Origin: Solirubrobacteraceae bacterium
GTDB taxonomy: Bacteria > Actinomycetota > Thermoleophilia > Solirubrobacterales > Solirubrobacteraceae
Assembly (NCBI GenBank): GCA_017882375.1
Contig: JADGPP010000009.1
Coordinates: forward strand, 1 to 64,000
Reading direction: 5' to 3'
Length of the DNA stretch: 64,000 nt
Made by a program: the position numbers and the translations under genes. The notes below the pieces were generated by a model, which saw nothing but the letters and a program-made list of their open reading frames with translations, was not told the origin of the DNA and made no database searches. Positions 24,218 through 32,870 of the stretch are shown piece after piece. Every line of letters starts with the position of its first letter. Position 1 is the first letter of the stretch.

Positions 24218-26143
24218 TCACGTCCTCCGGCCGTTGAGCCGGCGTCCGGTCGCTACGAGCGGCGCGACACTGTGCGACGCGACGCGACGCACCGCGTCAA
24301 TCAGGGCATCGACGTCCTCACGGGTGTTGTACGGCGCAAGCGACGCCCGCACGGTGCTGTCGTGTCCGAACCTGCGGAGGATCGGCTGTGCGCAGTGATG
24401 CCCCGCGCGCACCGCGATCCCCTCGCGGTCGAGCGCAACGCCCACCTCCTCGGGCGTGCATCCCTCGAGAACGAACGACAGGACGGCGGCCTTCTCTGGC
24501 GCCATCCCGATTATTCGCAAACCGGGGATCTCCAGCAGTCCGCTCGTCGCATGCTCGAGCAACTCGTGCTCGTGGTGGGAGATGTTCTCCAGGCCAACCG
24601 CGCGCACCCACTCGAGCGCCGCACCGAGGCCGACCGCGTCGGCGATGCTCGCCGTGCCCGCCTCGAAACGCTCAGGTGCGCTCTGGTAAGCCGTGTGCTC
24701 AAAGGTGACATCGCGAATCATGTTGCCGCCGCCCTGCCACGGAGGCATGGCGTTGAGCAGATCGCGCTTGCCGTGGAGCACGCCCACCCCGGTCGGGCCG
24801 AAGACCTTGTGTCCGGAGAAGGCGTACCAGTCGCAGTCAAGCGACTGTACGTCCACGCTCATGTGCGAGACCGCCTGCGCGCCGTCCACGAGCACGCGGG
24901 CTCCGTGGCGGTGCGCCATCTCGGTCATCTCGCGCACCGGCGTGATCGTGCCGAGCGCGTTGGAGACGTGCGAGAGCGACACGATGCGCGTCGCCTCGGA
25001 GAGGAGGCGCTCATACTCATCGAGCATCACCTGACCCCGGTCGTCGACCGGTGCGACCCTCAGCGTGGCACCCGTGGACTGACAGAGCTGCTGCCACGGC
25101 ACGATGTTCGAATGGTGCTCGAGCCATGTGATCAGGATCTCGTCACCGGGGCCGACGTTCGCCCGGCCCCACGCCTGTGCGACCAGGTTGATCGCCTCGG
25201 TCGTACCGCGGACGAACACGATCTCCTCGGTGGACGCTGCATTGAGCAGTCGCGCCGCCGTTGCGCGCGCTTCCTCGTACGCATCGGTCGCGCGCGCGGC
25301 CATCTCGTGCGCCGCGCGATGGATGTTCGAGTTCTCGTGCCGGTAGAAGCGGTCGAGACGATCGATCACTGCTGCCGGCTTCTGGGTGGTCGCCGCGTTG
25401 TCAAGCCAGATCAGCGGTCTACCGTGCACGCGCTCCGCAAGCGCGGGGAACTCGCGTCGCAGCGCATGCGCGTCGAAGGCCCGGCGCCCGACCGAGGATC
25501 TCCCGCGTGGGGTCGGAGACGGGTGTTCCGTGGCATCCTCAGCGACGCCACCGACGAGCTTCCGGGAGGCCTCCTCGAGGAAGTACGGTCCCGTCGCGAA
25601 CGGATCCTCCGCCATGCCACGAGGCATGCCTGCGAGGCCGAGCTGCTCCAGCGATAGCGGCTCGCCATTCAGCACGAGCGGATCGCTGTTCAGAGCACGG
25701 TGTTCCTCCTCCGTGGATTCCGCTCCAGCCGCGGAGGCCTCCTGCGAGGCCCATGTAGGCGCGACGCGTGTGTCCTGGAGTTCCGACCAGGAGGATGCTG
25801 CGTCGGCGCTTAGCGCCGCAGCGCTGCTCGGTCCCGAGCCTCCCGCGATGAGGTCGCGGACGGTCGTCTCGACGCCGGCCGTGTGGCCGTTGAGATCGGG
25901 AGTCACCGCAGGCGGCGGGCGCAGCGCTTCTGCTTCCTGGGGCAGCGGTACTTGTGCGAGTTGCTCGGGATCGATCCCGGGCAGCACGGCGCCCGGCAGC
26001 GCCCGGAACATCTCGTTGGCGAGGCGCTCCATCTCACGCAGGTCGAACGGAACCCCGCCGCTGTCCGTCCGCCCGGTCTCGGCCGCCGCGGAGCGGCTGC
26101 CATTGAGCGGGGCGCTGCCATTCGACTCAGCTCCGGTAGGCAT
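24218..26143 (-). CDS. Encapsulin cargo cysteine desulfurase with N-terminal loading domain
   Basis: A 641-residue protein. The C-terminal ~410 residues are a SufS-type (class II) PLP cysteine desulfurase, converting cysteine to alanine and enzyme-bound persulfide: PLP Lys446 (FSGHKVFGPTG), catalytic Cys584 (RAGHHCAQP) and LEHHSNIVPWQ. The first ~225 residues are low-complexity and Ser/Ala/Pro-rich with short conserved islands: LREMERLANEMFRALPG (35-51), TTVRDLIAGG (93-102) and EDPFATGPYFLEEA (179-192). Such an unannotated N-terminal domain is what targets the desulfurase into family 2A encapsulins (SrpI system). The start codon overlaps the shell gene by 17 nt, so they are translationally coupled. 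Ordinary SufS lacks the extension. Confidence 0.92.
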   Translation of the reverse strand: MPTGAESNGSAPLNGSRSAAAETGRTDSGGVPFDLREMERLANEMFRALPGAVLPGIDPEQLAQVPLPQEAEALRPPPAVTPDLNGHTAGVETTVRDLIAGGSGPSSAAALSADAASSWSELQDTRVAPTWASQEASAAGAESTEEEHRALNSDPLVLNGEPLSLEQLGLAGMPRGMAEDPFATGPYFLEEASRKLVGGVAEDATEHPSPTPRGRSSVGRRAFDAHALRREFPALAERVHGRPLIWLDNAATTQKPAAVIDRLDRFYRHENSNIHRAAHEMAARATDAYEEARATAARLLNAASTEEIVFVRGTTEAINLVAQAWGRANVGPGDEILITWLEHHSNIVPWQQLCQSTGATLRVAPVDDRGQVMLDEYERLLSEATRIVSLSHVSNALGTITPVREMTEMAHRHGARVLVDGAQAVSHMSVDVQSLDCDWYAFSGHKVFGPTGVGVLHGKRDLLNAMPPWQGGGNMIRDVTFEHTAYQSAPERFEAGTASIADAVGLGAALEWVRAVGLENISHHEHELLEHATSGLLEIPGLRIIGMAPEKAAVLSFVLEGCTPEEVGVALDREGIAVRAGHHCAQPILRRFGHDSTVRASLAPYNTREDVDALIDAVRRVASHSVAPLVATGRRLNGRRT

Positions 26144-27059
26144 AGTCGTACTCGTGGTAGTTGTCGACCTCGACGTTCTCTAGCACGCCCACGGCATCGT
26201 CGGTGAGGATCGCGGCCGAGCAGTACAGCGAGATGAGGTAGGAGGAGATCGCCTTGCGGTTGATCCCCATGAACTTCACCGACAGCCCGAGGCCATCCTC
26301 GCCCGAGGCGCTGGGCTGGTAGAGGCCGATCACGCCCTGGCGGCTCTCGCCGGTACGCAGCAGCAGGACACTTGTCTTGCCGTCCTTGATCTCGAGCTTG
26401 TTGCTCGGGACAAGAGGGATCCCCCGCCATGTCAACACGGGCGAGCCAAAGACGCTGACGGTCGCCGGCGGCACGCCCCGGCGGGTTGCCTCGCGCCCGA
26501 ACGCAGCTATCGCGCTTGGGTGCGCGAGAAAGAACGCCGGCTCCTTCCACACGAGCTTGATCAGCTCGTCGAGGTCGTCGGGTGTGGGTGGCCCGGCGAG
26601 CGTCTTGATCCTCTGGCCGGGTGCGGCGTTGGTCAGGATGCCGTAGTCGTCGTTATTGAGCAGCTCGGACTCTTGGCGCTCCTTGATCGTCTCGATCGCG
26701 AGGCGCAGCTGCTGCTTGATCTGGTCGTACGGGTGGCTATACAGGTCCGACACGCGTGTATGGACATCGACGACGGTCGTCACTGAGCTCAGGTAGTACT
26801 CGCGCGGCGTCGCGTCGTAGTCCACGAACGTCTCGGGCAGGTCGCGTTCGTCGCGCTGCGAGCAGGCGGTGAGGACGCGTGATTCGTCGCGCACCTTGTT
26901 CAGCCGGTAGATGCCCGCCTCGACGCCCACCCACGGAAGCAGGTGAACGAGCCAGCGCGGGCTGATCGACAGCATCGTCGGTGCCGTCTTCTGCGCGTTT
27001 GCTAGCTGGCGTGCAGCGACGTCGCCGAGCGCCAGGTGAGGTTCAGTCGTAGAAGCCAT
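26127..27059 (-). CDS. Family 2A encapsulin nanocompartment shell protein (SrpI-like)
   Basis: A 310-residue HK97-fold protein expected to form an icosahedral shell around the desulfurase. MASTTEPHLALGDVAARQLA starts a long N-arm; SISPRWLVHLLPWVGVEAGIYRLNKV and ATPREYYLSSVTTVVDVHTR form the spine/E-loop region; VFGSPVLTWRGIPLVPSNKL and SVKFMGINRKAISSYLISLY are typical of family 2 shells. There is no inserted cyclic-nucleotide-binding domain, so it is 2A and not 2B. Ribosome site GAGGGAG 8 nt before ATG. The 101-bp gap to cysK holds only this site and no clear promoter. Confidence 0.93.
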   Translation of the reverse strand: MASTTEPHLALGDVAARQLANAQKTAPTMLSISPRWLVHLLPWVGVEAGIYRLNKVRDESRVLTACSQRDERDLPETFVDYDATPREYYLSSVTTVVDVHTRVSDLYSHPYDQIKQQLRLAIETIKERQESELLNNDDYGILTNAAPGQRIKTLAGPPTPDDLDELIKLVWKEPAFFLAHPSAIAAFGREATRRGVPPATVSVFGSPVLTWRGIPLVPSNKLEIKDGKTSVLLLRTGESRQGVIGLYQPSASGEDGLGLSVKFMGINRKAISSYLISLYCSAAILTDDAVGVLENVEVDNYHEYDYAYRS

Positions 27060-27160
27060 GGGGTAACTCCCTCTTGTTCGCTGGATTTGTTCTCAAGGCC
27101 TGGCGTTGCTGGGACCCGATCGCCGACGATAAGCCGGGCGATCGGTGTCGCTGGTCGTGG

Positions 27161-28138
27161 TCACGCTGCGCCAGCCAGCACGCGCCGGCCGTTTCCCGCC
27201 GCGGCGCGGACCGCGGCGCCGTCGGCGTCGAACAGCCCCTCGACCGAGAAGTAGCGCTCTCCGGTGTCGTAACAGAAAGTGAGCACAACGCTTCCAGGCG
27301 AGACCTCCGGCAGCTTCTTTGCCACCGCCGCGAGCGCCGCTCCGGAGGATGGTCCGACGAAGATTCCCTCCTCGCGCGCGACGCGCACCGCGTAGGCGAA
27401 CGCGTCCTCCTCGCTGACCTCGATCACGCCGTCGATCGTGTCGAGATGCAGGTTGCGTGGAACGAAGCCGGCGCCGATCCCCTGCAGCCGATGCGGCGCT
27501 GGGTCGCCCCCACTGATCACGGGCGACTTATCGGGCTCGACTGCGTATGTTCGCAGTGCCGGGAAGTGCTCCTTGAGCACCTCGCTGACGCCGCTGATGT
27601 GCCCGCCGGTGCCGACGCCGGTGATCAGAAAGTCGATGCCCTGCGGGAAGTCGCGCAGGATCTCCTGCGCGGTCTGGCGACGGTGCACCTCGACATTGGC
27701 CGGGTTCTCGAATTGCTGGGGCATCCATGCGTCGGGTGTTGCGGCGATGATCTCCTCCGCGCGCGCAACGGCTCCCTTCATGCCCAGCTCTCGAGGCGTC
27801 AGCTCGAGGTCGGCGCCGTATACGGCCAGCAGTCGCCTGCGCTCGAGCGACATCGACTCGGGCATAACGAGCAGCAACCGGTATCCCTTCACAGCCGCGA
27901 CGATCGCCAGACCCACGCCGGTGTTGCCCGAGGTGGGCTCGACGATGAGGCTGTTCGGGCCGATCAGGCCGCGGGCCTCGGCGTCCTCGATCATCGATAG
28001 GCCGATGCGGTCCTTGATGCTCCCTCCCGGGTTGGCCCTCTCCTCCTTCATCCAGACCTCGACACGAGGATCGAAGAGGCGGTTGATGCGGATGTGGGGC
28101 GTGTCGCCGATCGTCTGGAGGATGTTGTCGTATCTCAT
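27161..28138 (-). CDS. cysK: Cysteine synthase A (O-acetylserine sulfhydrylase)
   Basis: A 325-residue PLP enzyme making cysteine from O-acetylserine and sulfide. [20 protein letters not shown] is the usual start. PLP Lys42 is in NPGGSIKDR, substrate loop TSGNTG (69-74), phosphate loop [10 protein letters not shown] and C-terminal [10 protein letters not shown]. Start set at ATG 28138 with AAGGGA upstream; the frame is open for 39 more bases without similarity. Second gene of the cysE-cysK-encapsulin-desulfurase operon, supplying the cysteine that the cargo consumes. Confidence 0.93.
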   Translation of the reverse strand: MRYDNILQTIGDTPHIRINRLFDPRVEVWMKEERANPGGSIKDRIGLSMIEDAEARGLIGPNSLIVEPTSGNTGVGLAIVAAVKGYRLLLVMPESMSLERRRLLAVYGADLELTPRELGMKGAVARAEEIIAATPDAWMPQQFENPANVEVHRRQTAQEILRDFPQGIDFLITGVGTGGHISGVSEVLKEHFPALRTYAVEPDKSPVISGGDPAPHRLQGIGAGFVPRNLHLDTIDGVIEVSEEDAFAYAVRVAREEGIFVGPSSGAALAAVAKKLPEVSPGSVVLTFCYDTGERYFSVEGLFDADGAAVRAAAGNGRRVLAGAA

Positions 28139-28182
28139 GTGGTTTCCCTTCGCTGGCGCCGCACTCGCGTCCGGCACACGTG

Positions 28183-29187
28183 TCAGATGTTGAACTCGAT
28201 TAGGTCGTCTTCTGGTTTTGGGCTCCCGACCAGGCGCTCGACGCGCGCCGTCGGCGTGACGACCGAGTAGGGGGGCACGCTGCGCGTGAGCCAGACGTTT
28301 CCGCCGATGCGGCTGCCGCGGCCGATCACCGTCTCGCCGCCGAGGATCGTCGCGTTGGCGTAGATCACGACGTCGTCGCCGATCGTCGGGTGGCGCTTGG
28401 TGTTGCTCTGACGCTTCTCCACGCGGGCAGCGCCGAGCGTCACGCCCTGGTACAGGCGCACGCGCGCGCCGAGGATGGCGGTCTCGCCGATTACGATGCC
28501 CGTGCCGTGGTCGATCGCGAACGACTCGCCGATCCGCGCTCCGGGATGGATGTCGATGCCCGTCTCACGGTGGGCCACCTCGGTGAGCAGCCGCGGCAAC
28601 AGGCTCACGCCGTCGTGAAGCTGGTGCGCGATCCGGTAGGTGGCAGTGGCGAGGAATCCGGGGTACGCGAGGATCACCTCGTCGACGCTTCGTGCGGCCG
28701 GGTCACCGGCGTAGATCGCCTCGGCGTCCAGCAACAGCGCCTCCCGCATCGAGCCGAGCGCGGCCAGAAAGGAGTCGACCACCGCATCTGGCGTGGCCTC
28801 TGACACGAGCGCCCGATCTGGTTCCTGGAGTGCCTTCGCCAGCAGGTCGCATATCGCAGCGAGATCGGCCGCGAGTCTTTGGCGACTCCGGCCGCCCACA
28901 GGCGCGAATGCCGGGAAGAGCAAGCCGAGTACGGCGGGCACGAACCGCTCAGCCAAGCTGCGGATTGCTGGCCGATTGCCGTCGCGCTCGTGCTCCTGAG
29001 CGAGGAGATCCAGGAGCTGCTCGCAGTCCGCCCCTCGTGCGGCCGTCGCTACCTCGCCGCAGCCGGCGCGCTCTTGGGGCCAAGCGCGGTGAGCGAGGTG
29101 TGGGGGAGCGATGTCGTGTCGGTTCGTTGGCATGAGCGCCGCTGGTCCTCGGTGGGCCGCAGGCCTACGTGGCCTCGGAGGTGTCAT
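28183..29187 (-). CDS. cysE: Serine O-acetyltransferase (EpsC-type)
   Basis: A 334-residue enzyme acetylating serine from acetyl-CoA, first step of cysteine synthesis. The C-terminal left-handed beta-helix is clear: [20 protein letters not shown] with the catalytic His, [20 protein letters not shown] and [18 protein letters not shown]. The tail ends DDLIEFNI; a C-terminal Ile is the residue that docks into CysK to form the cysteine synthase complex. The start at 29187 is 8 nt after GATAAT and no Shine-Dalgarno precedes either it or ATG 29133, so the first ~18 residues are uncertain. Lead gene of the encapsulin operon. Confidence 0.9.
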   Translation of the reverse strand: MTPPRPRRPAAHRGPAALMPTNRHDIAPPHLAHRAWPQERAGCGEVATAARGADCEQLLDLLAQEHERDGNRPAIRSLAERFVPAVLGLLFPAFAPVGGRSRQRLAADLAAICDLLAKALQEPDRALVSEATPDAVVDSFLAALGSMREALLLDAEAIYAGDPAARSVDEVILAYPGFLATATYRIAHQLHDGVSLLPRLLTEVAHRETGIDIHPGARIGESFAIDHGTGIVIGETAILGARVRLYQGVTLGAARVEKRQSNTKRHPTIGDDVVIYANATILGGETVIGRGSRIGGNVWLTRSVPPYSVVTPTARVERLVGSPKPEDDLIEFNI

Positions 29188-29396
29188 TCGCAGCGATTAT
29201 CGCCCCGAAGGAGTGCCCGCGCATCCGTATTCTCCACTAAGGACATGCGAATAGTCCACATTGCCTCTGGCCGATTGCCCGGCGAGTTGCGCACTTTGTT
29301 GCTACGTGATCCTCGCGGTCGACCGCCACGCAAACTTCCGGTCGCTGATCGCAAGAGCGGCAGCGCGGGCTCGGACACTTGCCTAGGATCAGGACG
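29188..29396. promoter_or_regulatory. Divergent control region of the encapsulin operon and the cNMP-TrxR gene
   Basis: It holds GATAAT (rc of 29196-29201) for cysE and TAGGAT (29384-29389), 7 nt before the flavoprotein ATG. Around 29228-29262 the sequence is unusually AT-rich and contains GGACATGCGAATAGTCC (29241-29257), an inverted repeat GGAC/GTCC, with a flanking ACTA/TAGT pair. A sulfur- or redox-responsive repressor site is possible; the regulator is not identifiable from sequence. Confidence 0.5.
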
Positions 29397-31082
29397 ATGA
29401 GCACGCCGGGCGGCAGCTCCCCCGACCCCTTCCCCGTCCTCACCCCCGCGCAACTCGCGGAAATCGCGACGTTCGGCAACGAGCAGCCGACGACGACCGG
29501 CCAGCTGCTGTTCCAGGCCGGCGAAGCCTCCTACGACCTGTTCGTCGTCCTGGAGGGCGGAGCAGAGATCGTCAGATTCGACGACGCGGACGCAAACGTG
29601 ATCGTCTCCTATGGCCCGGGTGGCTTCGTCGGCGAGTTGAACCTGCTGACCGGGCAGCGGCGCACGCTGAGTTGCCGTGTGACCGAGCCGGGGCGCGTGC
29701 TGGTGATCGCCGAGGAGGGGTTTCGCAGCCTGATGAGCGGGCGCCCGGCGCTCGCCGACACGATCTTCAACGCGCTGCTGGCGCGGCGCGAGGTGCTGCG
29801 CGCGGGCCAGGGCGCCGAGGCGATCCGCATCGTCGGCTCGCGCTACTCGCCGCAGGCGATGAGCCTGCGGGCGTTCGCCGAGCACTCGCATCTGGCTCAC
29901 GCGTGGATCGACGTCGAGGACGCCGAGGATGTCGGCGCACTGCTCGCGAGCATGGGCCTGAGCGAGCACGACATCCCGGCGGTGATCACCGCCACGGAGG
30001 TCATGCGCCGGCCCTCGCCCGCGGTCTTCGCCGAACGCATCGGGCTGACGTTCCAAGCCGCGCCGGGCTACATCTTCGATCTCGTCGTCGTCGGCAGCGG
30101 TCCGGCCGGCCTCGCAGCCGCCGTCTACGGCGCCTCGGAGGGACTGCGCACCGTCTCGCTCGACGCGGTGGCGATCGGCGGCCAGGCCGGCTCGAGCTCG
30201 CGGATCGAGAACTACGCGGGATTTCCCAACGGCATCTCCGGTGAAGCGCTCACAGGCAGAGCCGCGGTGCAGGCGATGCGCCTTGGCGCGCGCCTGAACG
30301 CCCCGTGCGAGGTCGTCGGGCTGCGAACCGAGCCAAGCTTTCACGTGATCGTGCTCGCCGACGGCAGCGAGATCCCCACGCGAGCGGTCATCGTCGCCTC
30401 CGGCGCGCGCTACCGGCGCCTGGATGTCGAGACTCTCGACCGCTTCGAGGGCGCGGGCGTCTACTACGCGGCGACCGACCTGGAGGCGCGCGTCTGCAAC
30501 GGGGCTTCCGTCCTGGTGATCGGCGGCGGCAACTCCGCCGGACAGGCCGCCATCTACCTCGCCCAGAACAACTGCAGGGTGACGATCGCGATCCGCCGCG
30601 ACGATCTCACGCAGAGCATGTCGCGCTACCTGATCGAGCGCATCGAAGCCGATCCGAAGATCGACCTGCTCACTGGCGTCGAGGTCAGCGACCTCGACGG
30701 CGAGACCCGTCTCGAGCACGTGACGCTTGCGCACAAAGCCACAGGCGAGCAGCAGACGATTCCCTGCTCGGGCCTGTTCTGCTTCATCGGCGCAAGCCCT
30801 GCGACCGAATGGCTCGCCGATGGCGTGACGCTCGATCGAGACGGCTTCGTCCTCACCGACCGCCAGCTGCCGACGGCGACCGCCGCGGGCGCATCCGGCG
30901 CGCTGCCGTTCGAGACCTCCGTGCCCGGCGTGTTCGCCGCCGGCGACGTGCGCCACGGCTCGATGAAGCGGGTCGCCGCCGCTGTCGGCGAGGGCTCGAG
31001 CGCGGTGCGCTCGGTGCACGAGCGCCTCGCGACGGGCGCGAGCGTGCTAGACACAGCTCACCCGGATCCCGCCACCGGCTGA
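29397..31082 (+). CDS. Cyclic-nucleotide-binding domain fused to thioredoxin-reductase-like flavoprotein
   Basis: A 561-residue protein. Residues about 10-130 are a cNMP/Crp-type beta-barrel (GQLLFQAGEASYDLFVVLEG, GPGGFVGELNLLTGQRRTLS). A short thioredoxin-like linker (about 145-210) precedes the two-dinucleotide-fold TrxR module: VVVGSGPAGLAAAVYGASEG (FAD), VIGGGNSAGQAAIYLA (NAD(P)H) and GVFAAGDVRHGSMKRV. The redox CxxC of true TrxR is replaced by GVYYAATDLEARVC. It therefore cannot reduce thioredoxin in the usual way. This architecture recurs in bacteria and its role is unresolved. Leaderless promoter; divergent from the encapsulin operon, so a redox link to sulfur storage is worth testing. 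Confidence 0.88.
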   Translation: MSTPGGSSPDPFPVLTPAQLAEIATFGNEQPTTTGQLLFQAGEASYDLFVVLEGGAEIVRFDDADANVIVSYGPGGFVGELNLLTGQRRTLSCRVTEPGRVLVIAEEGFRSLMSGRPALADTIFNALLARREVLRAGQGAEAIRIVGSRYSPQAMSLRAFAEHSHLAHAWIDVEDAEDVGALLASMGLSEHDIPAVITATEVMRRPSPAVFAERIGLTFQAAPGYIFDLVVVGSGPAGLAAAVYGASEGLRTVSLDAVAIGGQAGSSSRIENYAGFPNGISGEALTGRAAVQAMRLGARLNAPCEVVGLRTEPSFHVIVLADGSEIPTRAVIVASGARYRRLDVETLDRFEGAGVYYAATDLEARVCNGASVLVIGGGNSAGQAAIYLAQNNCRVTIAIRRDDLTQSMSRYLIERIEADPKIDLLTGVEVSDLDGETRLEHVTLAHKATGEQQTIPCSGLFCFIGASPATEWLADGVTLDRDGFVLTDRQLPTATAAGASGALPFETSVPGVFAAGDVRHGSMKRVAAAVGEGSSAVRSVHERLATGASVLDTAHPDPATG

Positions 31083-31180
31083 GACCGGGAGTCGCTCCAC
31101 AGACAACCCGAGATCGGAGCCCGACGAGCAGACTTAGACGCGGCGCGCAGTCCGTCTAGCAACCCGTTTAGAGTGTGCCC

Positions 31181-31543
31181 GTGTCCCACAGGCCTCTGGC
31201 CATCGTCTCCGGGCTCACGATCGGCGACTACCTGCTGTGGAACTGGTCGCTGAACGCCAATCACGACGTGCTCGCGCTCGTGTCCGGACTGACTCTGCCT
31301 CCGATGACGATCGCCCTCGTCTGGCTGCTCGCGCTGACCGCCGCGCGGCTGATCGCGCGTGGCTCGCGCCGCAGCGCCCACGGCCGCTCGGGCGCACGCG
31401 CCGGCGCCCGGACGGCACGCCCGCGCTGGCGCAGGCGCCGTGCGATCGAGCACGCGCCTGCAACCGCGGCTGTGAGCCAAGCCCAGCAGGCGCCGTCCAC
31501 CCCGACCACGTCGCCCCGCACCTCGCGCAAGATCGCCGCCTGA
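31181..31543 (+). CDS. Small two-helix membrane protein, 120 aa
   Basis: Two hydrophobic segments (about 7-30: LAIVSGLTIGDYLLWNWSL..., and about 35-60: MTIALVWLLALTAARLIARG) are followed by a cytoplasmic tail rich in Arg, then Thr/Pro/Ser (APSTPTTSPRTSRKIAA). The GTG at 31181 is chosen because TAGAGT (31169-31174) ends 6 nt before it; GTG 31175 is in frame but too close to the -10. Unrecognised family. It ends 16 nt before the beta-propeller gene, so the two are probably one transcript. Confidence 0.6.
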   Translation: MSHRPLAIVSGLTIGDYLLWNWSLNANHDVLALVSGLTLPPMTIALVWLLALTAARLIARGSRRSAHGRSGARAGARTARPRWRRRRAIEHAPATAAVSQAQQAPSTPTTSPRTSRKIAA

Positions 31544-31559
31544 GGCGGTCCCCGTCGTC

Positions 31560-32840
31560 GTGAGCGATCGCCTCAAGCGCCTGTTCCCGCGCTCCAAGCG
31601 CGTTCGCGCGATCCTCGCCGGGCTGGTCGTGCTGGTCGCGGCGCTGGCGCTCGGCGGCTATCTCTACGAGCGCCACCGCACGGGCAACATCTACCACCCG
31701 CACGCGCGCTTCGTGCCCGAGCCGACGCCGAAGCTGCCCCCGCGCGAAGACAACTTCTCGTGGCCGTTCTACGGCTACACCAAGAACCACACGCGCTTCT
31801 TCCCGGCCCCCGCGAGCCTGCACCCGCCGTTCAAGCGCCTGTGGGTCAACAACGCGCACACGCTGCTGGAGTTCCCGCCGGTGATCGGCGGCGACCACCT
31901 CTTCCAGCTCGGCGACGACGGCGTGCTGCGCGCGCTGAACAAGCTCACCGGCCACAGCTTCTGGCAGCGCAGCCTCGGCCGGCTGTCGGCGTCCTCGCCG
32001 GCGGTCGTCGGCAAGACGGTGTTCGCCGGCGTGCTCTCGCGCGGCGGCGGCGGCGACGAAGGCGGCCGGGTGTTTGCGCTGAACTACGCAAACGGCGCGA
32101 CGCGCTGGTCGCGCGATCTGCCGAGCGCGAGCGAGTCCTCGCCGCTGGTCGACCACGGCAAGCTGTTCTTCGGCTCGCAGAACGGCACCGTGTACGCGCT
32201 GAACGCGAGCAACGGCAGCGTCATCTGGACCTACCGCGCCGGCGGCGCGGTCAAGGCCAGCCCGACGCTGTCCGGCGGCCTGCTGTACTTCGGCGACTAC
32301 TCCGGGCACGTGCAGGCGGTCAGCGAGCGCACGGGGCGACGCGTGTGGATCAGCGGCTCTGAAGGCGCGCTACTCGGCTCCGGCACGTTCTACTCGACGC
32401 CCGCGGCGCTCTATGGCCGAATCTTTCTCGGCAACACCGACGGGCGCGTGTACGCCTACGACGCGGCGACGGGCAAGCTCGACTGGGCGGTGCAGACGGG
32501 CGCCTACGTGTACGCCTCGCCGGCCGTCACCAACGCGCCGGGCCTCGGCCCGACGATCTATCTCGGCTCCTACGACGGGACCTTCTACGCGCTCGACGCG
32601 CGCTCGGGTCACATCGACTGGCAGTTCGACGCGCACGGCAAGATCTCCGGCTCGGCGACGATCATCGGGCGCACCGTGTACTTCGCCGATCTCGGCACGC
32701 ATCGCACCTACGGCCTGGGCATCTCCACCGGGCGCCCCACCTTCGAGCTGGCCACGGGCTCGTTCGATCCGGTGATCAGCGACGGCAAGAACATCTATCT
32801 GACGGGCCTTACAGGCCTGTATGCGTTCGCGCCGCGATGA
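31560..32840 (+). CDS. Membrane-anchored PQQ/BamB-like beta-propeller protein
   Basis: A 426-residue protein with a basic N-terminus and one TM anchor (ILAGLVVLVAALALGGYLY, about 16-36), then an extracytoplasmic propeller. Repeated blade motifs are visible: VYALNASNGSVIWTYRAGGA, VYAYDAATGKLDWAVQTGAY, FYALDARSGHIDWQFDAHGK. No PQQ-enzyme catalytic Asp or heme motif, so a binding/scaffold role like BamB-type PQQ-like proteins is likelier than a dehydrogenase. GTG start. It lies next to another envelope gene on the opposite strand. Confidence 0.85.
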   Translation: MSDRLKRLFPRSKRVRAILAGLVVLVAALALGGYLYERHRTGNIYHPHARFVPEPTPKLPPREDNFSWPFYGYTKNHTRFFPAPASLHPPFKRLWVNNAHTLLEFPPVIGGDHLFQLGDDGVLRALNKLTGHSFWQRSLGRLSASSPAVVGKTVFAGVLSRGGGGDEGGRVFALNYANGATRWSRDLPSASESSPLVDHGKLFFGSQNGTVYALNASNGSVIWTYRAGGAVKASPTLSGGLLYFGDYSGHVQAVSERTGRRVWISGSEGALLGSGTFYSTPAALYGRIFLGNTDGRVYAYDAATGKLDWAVQTGAYVYASPAVTNAPGLGPTIYLGSYDGTFYALDARSGHIDWQFDAHGKISGSATIIGRTVYFADLGTHRTYGLGISTGRPTFELATGSFDPVISDGKNIYLTGLTGLYAFAPR

Positions 32841-32870
32841 CCGGGTGGGCGCGGGCAGCGCTACGCCTGG

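Noticed and set aside
23922-24221. Minus-strand frame containing TPGLEPGTPS
   Set aside because: Also a tRNA-type false translation; supports only a tRNA-like remnant, not a protein.
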